A stretch of DNA of 5,810 nucleotides from NCBI GenBank assembly GCA_019695455.1, contig JAEUAC010000457.1, positions 1-5,810 on the forward strand, read 5' to 3'. Below, piece after piece: positions 1 through 5,810 of the stretch. The notes beneath the pieces are model-generated. The model was not told the DNA's origin. It ran no database searches and saw only the letters and a program-made list of their open reading frames with translations. Position numbers and translations under genes: made by a program. Origin of the DNA: Methylorubrum extorquens. GTDB lineage: Bacteria; Pseudomonadota; Alphaproteobacteria; Rhizobiales; Beijerinckiaceae. Within the stretch, counting starts at the first letter, position 1. Every line of letters starts with the position of its first letter.

Positions 1-573
1 CGGCGGCGGGGCCGCCTGCCGGGGCACCGGCCGCTGGCCCATGAGGGTGCCCATGAGGTCGGTCCACGCCGCGAAGGGCGAGGCCGGCTGGGGAGGCGCC
101 GCCTCGGGCGCCTTCAGCGTGCGCAGCCAGTCGGACCAGTGGCGCAGGTAGTCCGCGATCCCGTCCACGGAGGCGAAGCGGAACAGCCCGCCCATGACGA
201 CCGCCGCCACCTGGGGCATCAGCTGCTGCATCACCTGCGCGCCGATGCCCGTCATGGTGGCCGTCTGGGCCGTGACCTGCCGGATGACCTCCGGCGAGCC
301 GAAGAGCCGCTCCATCACCTCGCGGCCGTCGCCCGGCCGGGTGCGGGCCGTGCCGTCGAAGAAGGGCGCGTAGCGGCCCGAGGTCATCATCTCGAGCACC
401 TGCGCGAAGAGCGCGGGGTTGGCGGCGCTGCGCTGCAGGCCGAGCGTGAGCGCCGGCAGGAAGGCCTCGACCGCGAGGCGCGTCTGATCGCCGCTGAGGC
501 CGAATTGTCGGCCGAAATTGTCCATCGCCGACCCGCCCTGCGCCTGCCTGACGATGTCGAAGAGATTGACCAT
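1..573 (-). CDS. DUF937 domain-containing protein (C-terminus beyond window)
   Basis: An open frame on the minus strand reads without a stop from ATG at 573 to the left edge, giving 191 residues; the C-terminus is missing. The start MVNLFDIVRQAQGG, followed by the FGLSGDQ segment (about residues 24-30), the LPALTLGLQ helix (39-47), LFGSPEVIRQVTAQTA (90-105) and a hydrophobic MPQVAAVVMGGLF stretch (119-131), matches the DUF937 family pattern as I know it. The family is of unknown function and I do not assign one. After residue 155 the chain turns Pro/Ala-rich (APEAAPPQPASP, then RPVPRQAAPPP), suggesting a disordered linker. No signal peptide is visible, so it is probably cytoplasmic. Start choice: GGAG lies 6 bases before ATG 573; an in-frame ATG at 594 would add seven residues but has no clear Shine-Dalgarno. 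It is transcribed divergently from glyA. Family call fairly sure, role unknown. Confidence 0.83.
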   Translation of the reverse strand, partial: MVNLFDIVRQAQGGSAMDNFGRQFGLSGDQTRLAVEAFLPALTLGLQRSAANPALFAQVLEMMTSGRYAPFFDGTARTRPGDGREVMERLFGSPEVIRQVTAQTATMTGIGAQVMQQLMPQVAAVVMGGLFRFASVDGIADYLRHWSDWLRTLKAPEAAPPQPASPFAAWTDLMGTLMGQRPVPRQAAPPP

Positions 574-579
574 TCGGGT

Positions 580-583
580 CTCC
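580..583 (-). promoter_or_regulatory. Shine-Dalgarno of the DUF937 gene
   Basis: On the minus strand GGAG sits 6 bases before ATG 573. It decides for this start over the in-frame ATG at 594, which has no purine-rich site at a suitable distance. Confidence 0.6.
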
Positions 584-621
584 GCACCCGCCATGCCGTG
601 CGGGACGGACGAGTTGCCGAC

Positions 622-652
622 AGTCTAGCATGGTCGGGACGCGGAAGTTCAA
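622..652 (-). promoter_or_regulatory. weak sigma-70-like promoter candidate for the DUF937 gene
   Basis: On the minus strand TTGAAC (652-647) is followed after 19 bases by TAGACT (627-622). Each hexamer matches the sigma-70 consensus at four of six positions. Transcription would begin roughly 40 bases before the start codon at 573. The spacer is longer than ideal and the match may be chance, although this is one of the few less GC-rich patches in the divergent region. Confidence 0.25.
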
Positions 653-665
653 CGGCTCGCGCGGC

Positions 666-771
666 CTGGCGGGCGAAGGCCCGGGCCCGATCGGAGCATG
701 GCGCCCGCCAGCGCGGCGTGATAAGCGCTTCCGCGCTCGCGCGGCCCGTGCAGGGGCGGGGTTGCCCCGCC
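666..771 (+). promoter_or_regulatory. stem-loop-rich region upstream of glyA (possible structured leader)
   Basis: The divergent intergenic region (574-814) holds a cluster of perfect inverted repeats close to glyA. One is a 10-bp stem pairing 666-675 with 702-711 around a 26-base loop that itself contains the palindrome GGCCCGGGCC (678-687). A second is a 5-bp stem, 724-728 with 733-737, loop TTCC. It cannot coexist with an overlapping alternative, CCGCG (731-735) with CGCGG (740-744). A third is a 7-bp stem, GGCGGGG (755-761) with CCCCGCC (765-771), loop TTG, ending 34 bases before the glyA Shine-Dalgarno. I recognise no known riboswitch class here, and no convincing plus-strand -35/-10 pair, so it is not shown that this stretch is transcribed. 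High GC makes some chance stems likely. Confidence 0.3.
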
Positions 772-804
772 TCGCGGCGGGCTCGCGCGCATTCCGCAGG
801 ATCC

Positions 805-808
805 GGAG
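805..808 (+). promoter_or_regulatory. Shine-Dalgarno of glyA
   Basis: GGAG lies 6 bases before the ATG at 815, at good spacing, and supports that start. The surrounding GGAGAC also precedes the divergent DUF937 start. Confidence 0.65.
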
Positions 809-814
809 ACACCC

Positions 815-2116
815 ATGAGCGCCAGCCCGGCCTCCTCGCCCCTGTCCAACAGCTTCTTCTCCGCCGGCCTCGCCGACGTCGACCCCGAGATCGCGCGCGC
901 CATCGAGCAGGAACTCGGCCGCCAGCGGGACGAGATCGAGCTCATCGCCTCCGAGAACATCGTGTCGCGCGCCGTCCTGGAGGCCCAGGGCTCGGTGATG
1001 ACCAACAAGTACGCCGAGGGCTATCCGGGCCGGCGCTACTACGGCGGCTGCCAGTTCGTGGACGTCGCCGAGACGATCGCGATCGAGCGGGCCTGCCGGC
1101 TCTTCGATTGCGGCTTCGCGAACGTGCAGCCGAATTCCGGCTCCCAGGCCAACCAGGCCGTCTTCATGGCGCTCATGCAGCCGGGCGACACGTTCATGGG
1201 GCTCGATCTCGCCTGCGGCGGCCACCTCACGCACGGCGCGCCCGTGAACATGTCGGGCAAGTGGTTCAACGTCGTCGCCTACAAGGTGCGGCCGGAGGAC
1301 GAGACGATCGACATGGACGAGGTGGCGCGCCTCGCCCGCGAGCATCGGCCGAAGGTGATCGTCGCCGGCGGCTCGGCCTATTCGCGCCATTGGGACTTCG
1401 CCCGCTTCCGCGAGATCGCGGACGAGGTGGGGGCGCATTTCATGGTCGACATGGCGCATTTCGCCGGCCTCGTCGCGGGCGGCGCCCATCCGTCTCCCTT
1501 CCCGCACGCCCACGTCGCGACCACGACCACGCACAAGACGCTCCGCGGGCCGCGCGGCGGCATGATCCTCACGAACGACGAGGCGCTGGCGAAGCGGTTC
1601 AACTCGGCCATCTTCCCCGGCCTGCAGGGCGGTCCGCTGATGCACGTCATCGCCGCCAAGGCGGTGGCCTTCGGCGAGGCGCTCCGGCCCGACTTCAAGC
1701 TCTACGCGAGGGCCGTCGTCGAGAACGCGCGGGCCCTGGCCGATTCGCTCTCGACGTCCGGTCTCAAGATCGTCGCCGGGGGGACGGACAACCACCTCAT
1801 GCTGGTCGACCTCCGCTCCCGCCGGGTGACCGGCAAGGCGGCCGAGGCGGCGCTCGGTCGCGCGCACCTGACCTGCAACAAGAACGGCATCCCGTTCGAC
1901 CCCGAGAAGCCGATGGTGACGTCCGGCATCCGGTTGGGCTCGCCCGCCTGCACCACCCGCGGCTTCGGCGCCGCCGAGTTCCGGCGCGTGGGCGACATGA
2001 TCGTCGAGGTGCTGGACGGGCTGGCCGCGAACGGCGAGGCCGGGAACGGCTCGGTGGAATCGGCCGTCGGCGAGAAGGCGCGCGAGCTCACCCGGCGGTT
2101 CCCCGTCTACGAGTGA
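815..2116 (+). CDS. glyA: serine hydroxymethyltransferase (SHMT)
   Basis: A 433-residue PLP enzyme that interconverts serine plus tetrahydrofolate with glycine plus 5,10-methylene-tetrahydrofolate in the cytoplasm. It is the main source of one-carbon units, and in serine-cycle methylotrophs also part of carbon assimilation. Family signatures are intact: IELIASEN (41-48), YAEGYPGRRYYGG with the catalytic Glu68 (66-78), VDMAHFAGLVAGG with PLP-contacting Asp212 and His215, TTTTHKTLRGPRGG with the Schiff-base Lys241, GGTDNHLMLVDL (322-333) and TSGIRLGSPA with substrate-carboxylate Arg373. Residue roles are transferred from the E. coli enzyme by alignment in my head (offset about 11-12). Length fits the bacterial form (E. 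coli 417) with a short N-terminal extension common in alphaproteobacteria. A good Shine-Dalgarno precedes the start. It is followed after 100 bases by nrdR and may be cotranscribed with it. Nothing is odd or missing. Confidence 0.98.
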   Translation: MSASPASSPLSNSFFSAGLADVDPEIARAIEQELGRQRDEIELIASENIVSRAVLEAQGSVMTNKYAEGYPGRRYYGGCQFVDVAETIAIERACRLFDCGFANVQPNSGSQANQAVFMALMQPGDTFMGLDLACGGHLTHGAPVNMSGKWFNVVAYKVRPEDETIDMDEVARLAREHRPKVIVAGGSAYSRHWDFARFREIADEVGAHFMVDMAHFAGLVAGGAHPSPFPHAHVATTTTHKTLRGPRGGMILTNDEALAKRFNSAIFPGLQGGPLMHVIAAKAVAFGEALRPDFKLYARAVVENARALADSLSTSGLKIVAGGTDNHLMLVDLRSRRVTGKAAEAALGRAHLTCNKNGIPFDPEKPMVTSGIRLGSPACTTRGFGAAEFRRVGDMIVEVLDGLAANGEAGNGSVESAVGEKARELTRRFPVYE

Positions 2117-2163
2117 CGGCGCCCGGTCCGCCGCCATGGGCCTGCCCCGGCCGGCGGGCGCCG
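2117..2163 (+). terminator. inverted repeat just after glyA (possible weak terminator or mRNA-end stabiliser)
   Basis: CGGCGCCCG (2117-2125), starting immediately after the glyA stop, pairs perfectly with CGGGCGCCG (2155-2163), a 9-bp stem around a 29-base loop. No T-run follows, so it is not a classical intrinsic terminator. It could slow polymerase, protect the glyA mRNA end or be chance in GC-rich DNA. The rest of the 100-base gap to nrdR shows no recognisable promoter. Confidence 0.25.
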
Positions 2164-2216
2164 GGCTCCCCGCAGCGCGCGGCGCAGCCGTAGCCCCGGT
2201 TCGGGATCGCTGACCC

Positions 2217-2693
2217 ATGCGCTGCCCGTATTGCGGATCGCCCGACACGCAGGTGAAGGATTCGCGGCCGAGCGAGGACGCCATCCGGCGCCGCCGCGTC
2301 TGCCCCGATTGCGGCGGGCGCTTCACGACCTTCGAGCGCGTGCAGCTGCGCGACCTCTGGGTGCTGAAGAAGTCGGGCCGGCGGGTGCCCTTCGATCGGG
2401 ACAAGCTGCAGCGGTCGGTCGAGACCGCGCTCCGCAAGCGTCCGGTCGATCCCGGCCGGGTCGAGCGGATGATCAACGGCGTCGTGCGGCAGATCGAGAG
2501 CGGCGGCGAGGCCGAGATCGCGTCCGAGGCGGTCGGCGAGCTCGTGATGGAGGGCCTGAAGGCGCTCGACGACGTCGCCTACGTGCGCTTCGCGTCCGTC
2601 TACAAGGATTTCCGGGAGACGCGGGATTTCGAGGAGCTGATCGGTCGCCTCGGCATCGCCGACGTCGAGCCGCCGGAACGCGACCCCGCGTGA
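2217..2693 (+). CDS. nrdR: transcriptional repressor NrdR
   Basis: A 158-residue, full-length NrdR. This family senses ATP/dATP through an ATP-cone and binds NrdR boxes to repress ribonucleotide reductase genes. The N-terminal zinc ribbon has both pairs, CPYC (Cys3, Cys6) and CPDC (Cys29, Cys32), with the arginine-rich IRRRRVC stretch between them and RFTTFER after. The ATP-cone covers about 49-139, beginning VLKKSGRRVPFDRDKL and ending with the conserved YVRFASVYKDFRE (122-134). The start MRCPYCG is the family start; only a weak GGGA (2203-2206) lies upstream, so translation may depend partly on the glyA message. Its TGA overlaps the ribD GTG start, implying translational coupling. The targets (nrd genes) are not in this window and I saw no NrdR-box pair here. 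The glyA/nrdR/ribD neighbourhood is common in alphaproteobacteria. Confidence 0.97.
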   Translation: MRCPYCGSPDTQVKDSRPSEDAIRRRRVCPDCGGRFTTFERVQLRDLWVLKKSGRRVPFDRDKLQRSVETALRKRPVDPGRVERMINGVVRQIESGGEAEIASEAVGELVMEGLKALDDVAYVRFASVYKDFRETRDFEELIGRLGIADVEPPERDPA

Positions 2694-3805
2694 TCGAGGA
2701 CCCGGCGGCGGATCATCGCCTGATGGGCCTGGCGCTCGCGCTCGGGCGCCGCGGGCTCGGCCGGACCTGGCCCAACCCGTCCGTCGGCGCGGTCGTGGTC
2801 GCGCCGGACGGGACGATCCTCGCCACGGCCGCGACGGCGCCGGGCGGCCGTCCGCATGCCGAGCCGGTCGCCCTGGCGGCGGCCGGAGCGGCGGCCCGGG
2901 GCTCGACCCTCTACGTCTCGCTCGAACCCTGCTCCCATCACGGCCGCACCCCGCCCTGCGCCGAGGCCATCGTCGCGGCGGGGCCGGCGCGCGTCGTGAC
3001 GGCGCTTGAGGATCCCGACCCGCGCGTGGCCGGGCGCGGGCACGCGCTGCTGCGGGCGGCCGGCATCGCCGTGACGGTCGGGACCCGCCGCGACGAGGCG
3101 ATCCACGATCATCGCGGCCACCTGATGCGAGCCCGGGCCGGACGGCCCTGGGTGACCCTGAAGCTCGCCCGAACGCCGGACGGCTTCGCGGGCGAACGGG
3201 GCCGGCGCCTGCTCGTGACGGGCGAGGGCGCCAACGCCCGCACGCATCTCCTGCGCGCCCAGGCCGACGCGCTGCTCGTCGGCATCGGCACGGTCGCGGC
3301 CGACGATCCGCGGCTCGACGTGCGCCTGCCCGGTCTCGCCGATCGCTCGCCGATCCGCGTGGTGGTCGATCCGAGCCTGCGCCTGGGGGCCGCCACCCGG
3401 CTCGTCGCGAGCGCGGGCGAGCGAGCCCTCTGGCTGCTCTGCGGCCTCGACGCCGATCCCGAACGGGAACGCCGTCTCGTGGAGGCGGGAGCGGTCGTCC
3501 TGCGCTGTCCGGGCGAGGGCGGGCTCCTGGATCCGGCCGCGGCCCTCCGGGCTCTCGGCGCGGCGGGCCTCACGCGGGTGCTCTGCGAGGGCGGTCCGAC
3601 GCTCGGCGAAGCGCTGGCGAAGGCTCGCCTCGTCGACGATCTCGTCCTCATGACGGGCCGCACGCGCCTCGGCCGCCCTGGCGTGCCCGCGCTCGGCCCC
3701 CATCTCCAGGCTCTCGTCGCGCGTCCGCCCGTCGCGGTCGCGACCGTCGACGGGGACACGATCGCGACCTTCGAAGGACCCATGCCATGTTCACCGGCCT
3801 CGTGA
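2690..3805 (+). CDS. ribD: bifunctional diaminohydroxyphosphoribosylaminopyrimidine deaminase / 5-amino-6-(5-phosphoribosylamino)uracil reductase
   Basis: A 371-residue protein catalysing the second and third steps from GTP to riboflavin: zinc-dependent deamination of the pyrimidine, then NADPH-dependent reduction of the ribose. The N-terminal deaminase (about 9-145) shows GRTWPNPSVGAVVV, the PHAEPVAL motif (zinc His56, catalytic Glu58) and SLEPCSHHGRTPPC (zinc Cys81, Cys90). The reductase (about 152-361) shows PWVTLKLARTPDG, LLRAQADALLVGIGTVAADDP and VLCEGGPTLGEAL. Length is close to the E. coli enzyme (367). I chose GTG 2690, whose TG is shared with the nrdR TGA. The in-frame ATG 2723 would leave MGLALAL and lose the preceding D-H-R-L, which resembles the usual D-x-x-x-M start of the domain. 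No strong Shine-Dalgarno is seen, consistent with coupling to nrdR. It ends inside the start of ribE. No FMN riboswitch precedes it. Confidence 0.96.
   Translation: MIEDPAADHRLMGLALALGRRGLGRTWPNPSVGAVVVAPDGTILATAATAPGGRPHAEPVALAAAGAAARGSTLYVSLEPCSHHGRTPPCAEAIVAAGPARVVTALEDPDPRVAGRGHALLRAAGIAVTVGTRRDEAIHDHRGHLMRARAGRPWVTLKLARTPDGFAGERGRRLLVTGEGANARTHLLRAQADALLVGIGTVAADDPRLDVRLPGLADRSPIRVVVDPSLRLGAATRLVASAGERALWLLCGLDADPERERRLVEAGAVVLRCPGEGGLLDPAAALRALGAAGLTRVLCEGGPTLGEALAKARLVDDLVLMTGRTRLGRPGVPALGPHLQALVARPPVAVATVDGDTIATFEGPMPCSPAS
3773..3778 (+). promoter_or_regulatory. Shine-Dalgarno of ribE, inside ribD
   Basis: GAAGGA ends 8 bases before the ribE ATG at 3787. It lies within the last codons of ribD and supports the MFTGLV start rather than the nearby ATG at 3782, which is a RibD methionine in another frame. 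Confidence 0.7.
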
Positions 3806-4407
3806 GCGATGTCGGACGCGTCGCGTCCGCCTCGCCGGGCGAGAAGCTCAGCCGCTTCCGCATCGACTGCGCCTACGATCCGGCGGGCATCGCGCTCGGC
3901 GCCTCCATCGCGTGTTCGGGCCCCTGCCTGACCGTCGTGGCGTCGGGCCCGCGGGATGGCGGCAGCTGGTTCGAGGTCGACGCCGCGGCAGAGACGCTGG
4001 CCCGCACGACCGTGGGCACGTGGCGCGAGGGCAGCCGCATCAACCTCGAGCGCTCGCTGAAGATCGGGGACGAACTCGGCGGCCACCTCGTCACGGGCCA
4101 CGTCGACGGCGTCGCGACGATCGAGACCCGCGAGGACCTGACGGGGGAGGGGAGCTGGGGCGCGACGGCCCGGTTCACCCTGTCGGCCCCGCGCCCGCTG
4201 ATGCGCTTCGTGGCGGAGAAAGGGTCGATCACGCTCGACGGCACGTCCCTGACGGTCAACGCCGTGACGGCCGACACGCTCTCCGTGCTCCTCATCCCGC
4301 ATTCGCTGGCCGTGACGACCTGGGGAGAGCGGCGCCCCGGCGACCGGCTCAATCTCGAGGTCGACCTGATGGCCCGCTACGCCGCGCGGCTCGCCGAGAC
4401 CGCATAG
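3787..4407 (+). CDS. ribE: riboflavin synthase, alpha chain
   Basis: A 206-residue enzyme of the lumazine-binding family that dismutates two 6,7-dimethyl-8-ribityllumazine molecules into riboflavin and the pyrimidinedione recycled by lumazine synthase. It starts with the canonical MFTGLV. The two homologous barrel domains are visible: N-terminal (about 1-97) with GASIACSGPCLTVV (38-51), whose Cys47 sits in the conserved CLTV motif, and C-terminal (about 98-194) with GGHLVTGHVDG (98-108), KGSITLDGTSLTVNAV (145-160) and IPHSL (170-174). The family works as a trimer. The gene overlaps ribD by 19 bases and has its own Shine-Dalgarno, so expression is coupled but also independently initiated. Many alphaproteobacteria carry ribH and nusB directly downstream; here a palindromic element and a convergent ilvD follow instead. 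Called ribC in some organisms. Confidence 0.97.
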   Translation: MFTGLVSDVGRVASASPGEKLSRFRIDCAYDPAGIALGASIACSGPCLTVVASGPRDGGSWFEVDAAAETLARTTVGTWREGSRINLERSLKIGDELGGHLVTGHVDGVATIETREDLTGEGSWGATARFTLSAPRPLMRFVAEKGSITLDGTSLTVNAVTADTLSVLLIPHSLAVTTWGERRPGDRLNLEVDLMARYAARLAETA

Positions 4408-4412
4408 GGCAA

Positions 4413-4543
4413 CCCCCCTCCGTCAGGCGCTTCGCGCCTGCCATCTCCCCTGCAGGGGGAGGATCCCCCCGCGCCAGACCCTCGACGGCGATCCTCCCCC
4501 GCTCGCGGGGGAAGGGGGACCGGCCGCAGGCCGGTGGAGGGGG
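4413..4543. repeat. mosaic palindromic intergenic element between convergent genes; probable bidirectional terminator
   Basis: This stretch fills nearly all of the 146-base gap between the ribE and ilvD stop codons and is built symmetrically. Outer arms: CCCCCTCC (4414-4421) pairs with GGAGGGGG (4536-4543). Inside each arm lies a 17-base hairpin with a 7-bp stem and 3-base loop: CAGGCGC-TTC-GCGCCTG (4424-4440) on the left and ACCGGCC-GCA-GGCCGGT (4519-4535) on the right. Next come C/G-tract hairpins: the palindrome CCCCTGCAGGGG (4447-4458) and TCCCCCGC-TC-GCGGGGGA (4495-4512). In addition GGGGGAGGAT (4455-4464) pairs perfectly with ATCCTCCCCC (4491-4500) around a 26-base core (4465-4490). From memory, similar CCCCTCCGTCA...GGAGG mosaics are dispersed between genes in several alphaproteobacteria; I cannot confirm copy number here. 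It has no T-run, so a termination role is inferred from its convergent position and stem strength. No open frame of note lies in it. Confidence 0.75.
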
Positions 4544-4553
4544 CGCGACCGCC

Positions 4554-5810
4554 TCACTCCGGCAGGACGCGCACGGCCCCCGTCGCGGCGCTGGACGCCA
4601 TGGACGCGTAGGCCTTGAGCGCCGTCGTGACCTTGCGCTTGCGGATCTCGGCCGGCTTGAAGCCCGTACGCGCCTGCTCCTCGCGGCGGCTCGCGAGTTC
4701 GGCATCCGGGACCGCGAGGTGGATGGACCGGTTCGGGATGTCGATCTCGATCCGGTCGCCCTCCCGGACCAGCGCGATCGTGCCGCCGGCCGCGGCCTCC
4801 GGCGAGACGTGGCCGATCGAGAGGCCGGACGAGCCGCCCGAGAAGCGGCCGTCCGTGACGAGCGCGCAGGCCTTCCCCAGGCCCTTCGATTTCAGGTAGC
4901 TCGTCGGGTACAGCATCTCCTGCATGCCGGGCCCGCCGCGGGGGCCCTCGTAGCGGATCAGCACGATGTCGCCCGCCGCGACCCGGTTGCCGAGGATGCC
5001 CTGCACGGCCGCGTCCTGGCTCTCGAAGATGCGGGCCGGGCCCGCGAAGGTCAGGATGGAGGCGTCGACGCCCGCCGTCTTCACGATGCAGCCGTCCTCC
5101 GCGAGGTTGCCGTAGAGGACCGCGAGCCCGCCGTCCTGCGAGTAGGCATGGGCCGCATCCCGGATGACGCCCGTCTCGCGGTCGAGGTCGACGTCGTCGA
5201 AGCGGCGCTCCTGGCTGAAGGCGACCTGGGTCGGCACGCCGCCGGGCGCCGCCCGGAAGAAGTCGTGGACGGTGCGGCTGTCGGTGCGGCGCACGTCCCA
5301 GCGGTCGAGCGCGGCGCCGAGGGTCTCGGCGTGGACGCACGGGACGTCGGTGTCGATGAGGCCCGCCCGGTCGAGCTCGCCCAGGATGCCCATGATGCCG
5401 CCCGCGTGGTGGACGTCCTCCATGTGGACGTTGGCGACCGCGGGCGCGACCTTGCAGAGCACGGGCACGCGCCGCGACAGCCGGTCGATGTCCGCCATGG
5501 TGAAGTCGATCTCGCCCTCGTGCGCGGCGGCGAGGAGGTGCAGCACCGTGTTGGTCGAGCCGCCCATGGCGATGTCGAGCGTCATGGCGTTCTCGAAGGC
5601 CGCGAAGCTCGCGATCGCGCGCGGCAGGACGGAGGCATCGTCCTGCTCGTAGTGCCGGCGGGCGAGGTCGACGATCAGGTGCCCGGCCTCGACGAAGAGG
5701 CGGCGGCGATCGCCGTGGGTGGCGAGCGTCGAGCCGTTGCCGGGGAGCGAGAGGCCGAGCGCCTCCGTCAGGCAGTTCATCGAGTTCGCCGTGAACATGC
5801 CCGAGCAGGA
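4554..5810 (-). CDS. ilvD: dihydroxy-acid dehydratase (5' end beyond window)
   Basis: The C-terminal 418 residues of the iron-sulfur dehydratase that converts 2,3-dihydroxy-isovalerate and 2,3-dihydroxy-3-methylvalerate to the 2-keto acids leading to valine, leucine and isoleucine. The reading frame enters at the right edge with SCSGMFTANSMN, whose Cys (residue 2 of the fragment) is the cluster ligand known near position 195 in E. coli. Further signatures are DIAMGGSTNTVLHLLAAA (79-96), CKVAP (119-123), HMEDVHHAGG (129-138), DGGLAVLYGNLAEDGCIVKTAG (226-247), RYEGPRGGPGMQEMLYPTS (286-304) and TDGRFSGGSSGLSIGHVSPEA (319-339), the last holding the serine proposed as catalytic base. It follows the long E. 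coli-type form closely; about 190 N-terminal residues, including other cluster and Mg2+ ligands, lie outside the window. The Met at 5798 is internal, not a start. Its TGA faces ribE across the palindromic element. Confidence 0.98.
   Translation of the reverse strand, partial: SCSGMFTANSMNCLTEALGLSLPGNGSTLATHGDRRRLFVEAGHLIVDLARRHYEQDDASVLPRAIASFAAFENAMTLDIAMGGSTNTVLHLLAAAHEGEIDFTMADIDRLSRRVPVLCKVAPAVANVHMEDVHHAGGIMGILGELDRAGLIDTDVPCVHAETLGAALDRWDVRRTDSRTVHDFFRAAPGGVPTQVAFSQERRFDDVDLDRETGVIRDAAHAYSQDGGLAVLYGNLAEDGCIVKTAGVDASILTFAGPARIFESQDAAVQGILGNRVAAGDIVLIRYEGPRGGPGMQEMLYPTSYLKSKGLGKACALVTDGRFSGGSSGLSIGHVSPEAAAGGTIALVREGDRIEIDIPNRSIHLAVPDAELASRREEQARTGFKPAEIRKRKVTTALKAYASMASSAATGAVRVLPE

Noticed and set aside
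719..725. TGATAAG as a -10 box for glyA
   Set aside because: No acceptable -35 lies 16-19 bases upstream, and the motif overlaps a palindrome.
139..2193. A 684-codon open frame on the plus strand overlapping the DUF937 gene and glyA
   Set aside because: It runs in a different frame from glyA, has Arg/Ala/Pro-rich composition typical of out-of-frame GC-rich DNA, and both overlapping genes are certain.
2231..2689. Upstream extension of the ribD frame to an ATG at 2231
   Set aside because: It would overlap nrdR completely, and the extra sequence is Arg/Ala-rich shadow with no RibD similarity; the family start fits GTG 2690.
2600..4302. Long minus-strand open frames (2600-3703 and 3109-4302) opposite ribD and ribE
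   Set aside because: They lie antisense to two well-supported enzymes and have low-complexity Arg/Ala/Gly content with no recognisable domain.
4424..4440. Classical intrinsic terminator for ribE
   Set aside because: The stem is good but no T-run follows; it is better described as one module of the larger symmetrical element.
4424..4535. CRISPR-like or tandem repeat reading of the hairpins
   Set aside because: The units are inverted rather than direct repeats, differ in sequence and have no regular spacers.
4423..5340. Minus-strand open frame overlapping ilvD and the palindromic element
   Set aside because: It is the shadow of ilvD in another frame; its Arg/Pro/Gly-rich product shows no domain.
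5796..5798. Met codon in the ilvD frame as a possible gene start
   Set aside because: The frame continues to the window edge with SCSG directly before this Met, which is the internal SCSGMFTANSMN motif of dihydroxy-acid dehydratases.

Overview
The window reads as an ordinary chromosomal housekeeping segment from a GC-rich alphaproteobacterium (by eye roughly 70% G+C or more). Protein style (alphaproteobacterial SHMT, RibD and RibE variants, a DUF937 protein) and the gene order glyA-nrdR-ribD-ribE suggest Hyphomicrobiales, and Methylobacterium or a relative is my best guess. That placement is inferred from remembered family features, not from a database search.

Layout: (1) bases 1-573, minus strand: the N-terminal 191 residues of a DUF937-family protein, running off the left edge. 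(2) 574-814: a divergent intergenic region with one weak promoter candidate for the minus-strand gene, Shine-Dalgarno sites on both sides and several GC-rich stem-loops ahead of glyA. (3) 815-4407, plus strand: glyA (serine hydroxymethyltransferase), nrdR (ribonucleotide reductase repressor), ribD (bifunctional deaminase/reductase) and ribE (riboflavin synthase alpha chain). nrdR, ribD and ribE are tightly coupled: ribD starts at a GTG inside the nrdR stop, and ribE starts 19 bases before ribD ends. glyA is separated from nrdR by 100 bases containing a 9-bp inverted repeat but no clear terminator. (4) 4408-4553: a convergent intergenic region almost filled by a symmetrical mosaic of inverted repeats (4413-4543). 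It resembles a dispersed intergenic palindromic element and may act as a two-way terminator. (5) 4554-5810, minus strand: the C-terminal 418 residues of ilvD (dihydroxy-acid dehydratase), with the 5' end beyond the right edge.

How the genes fit together: GlyA supplies glycine and 5,10-methylene-tetrahydrofolate (and in serine-cycle methylotrophs takes part in C1 assimilation). NrdR senses ATP/dATP and represses ribonucleotide reductase genes. RibD and RibE perform early and final steps of riboflavin synthesis. The shared theme is one-carbon, nucleotide and flavin supply. IlvD is a separate unit for branched-chain amino acid synthesis. I see no tRNA, rRNA, CRISPR array, insertion sequence, phage gene or defence gene, and no convincing undescribed system. 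The most unusual object is the palindromic element between ribE and ilvD.
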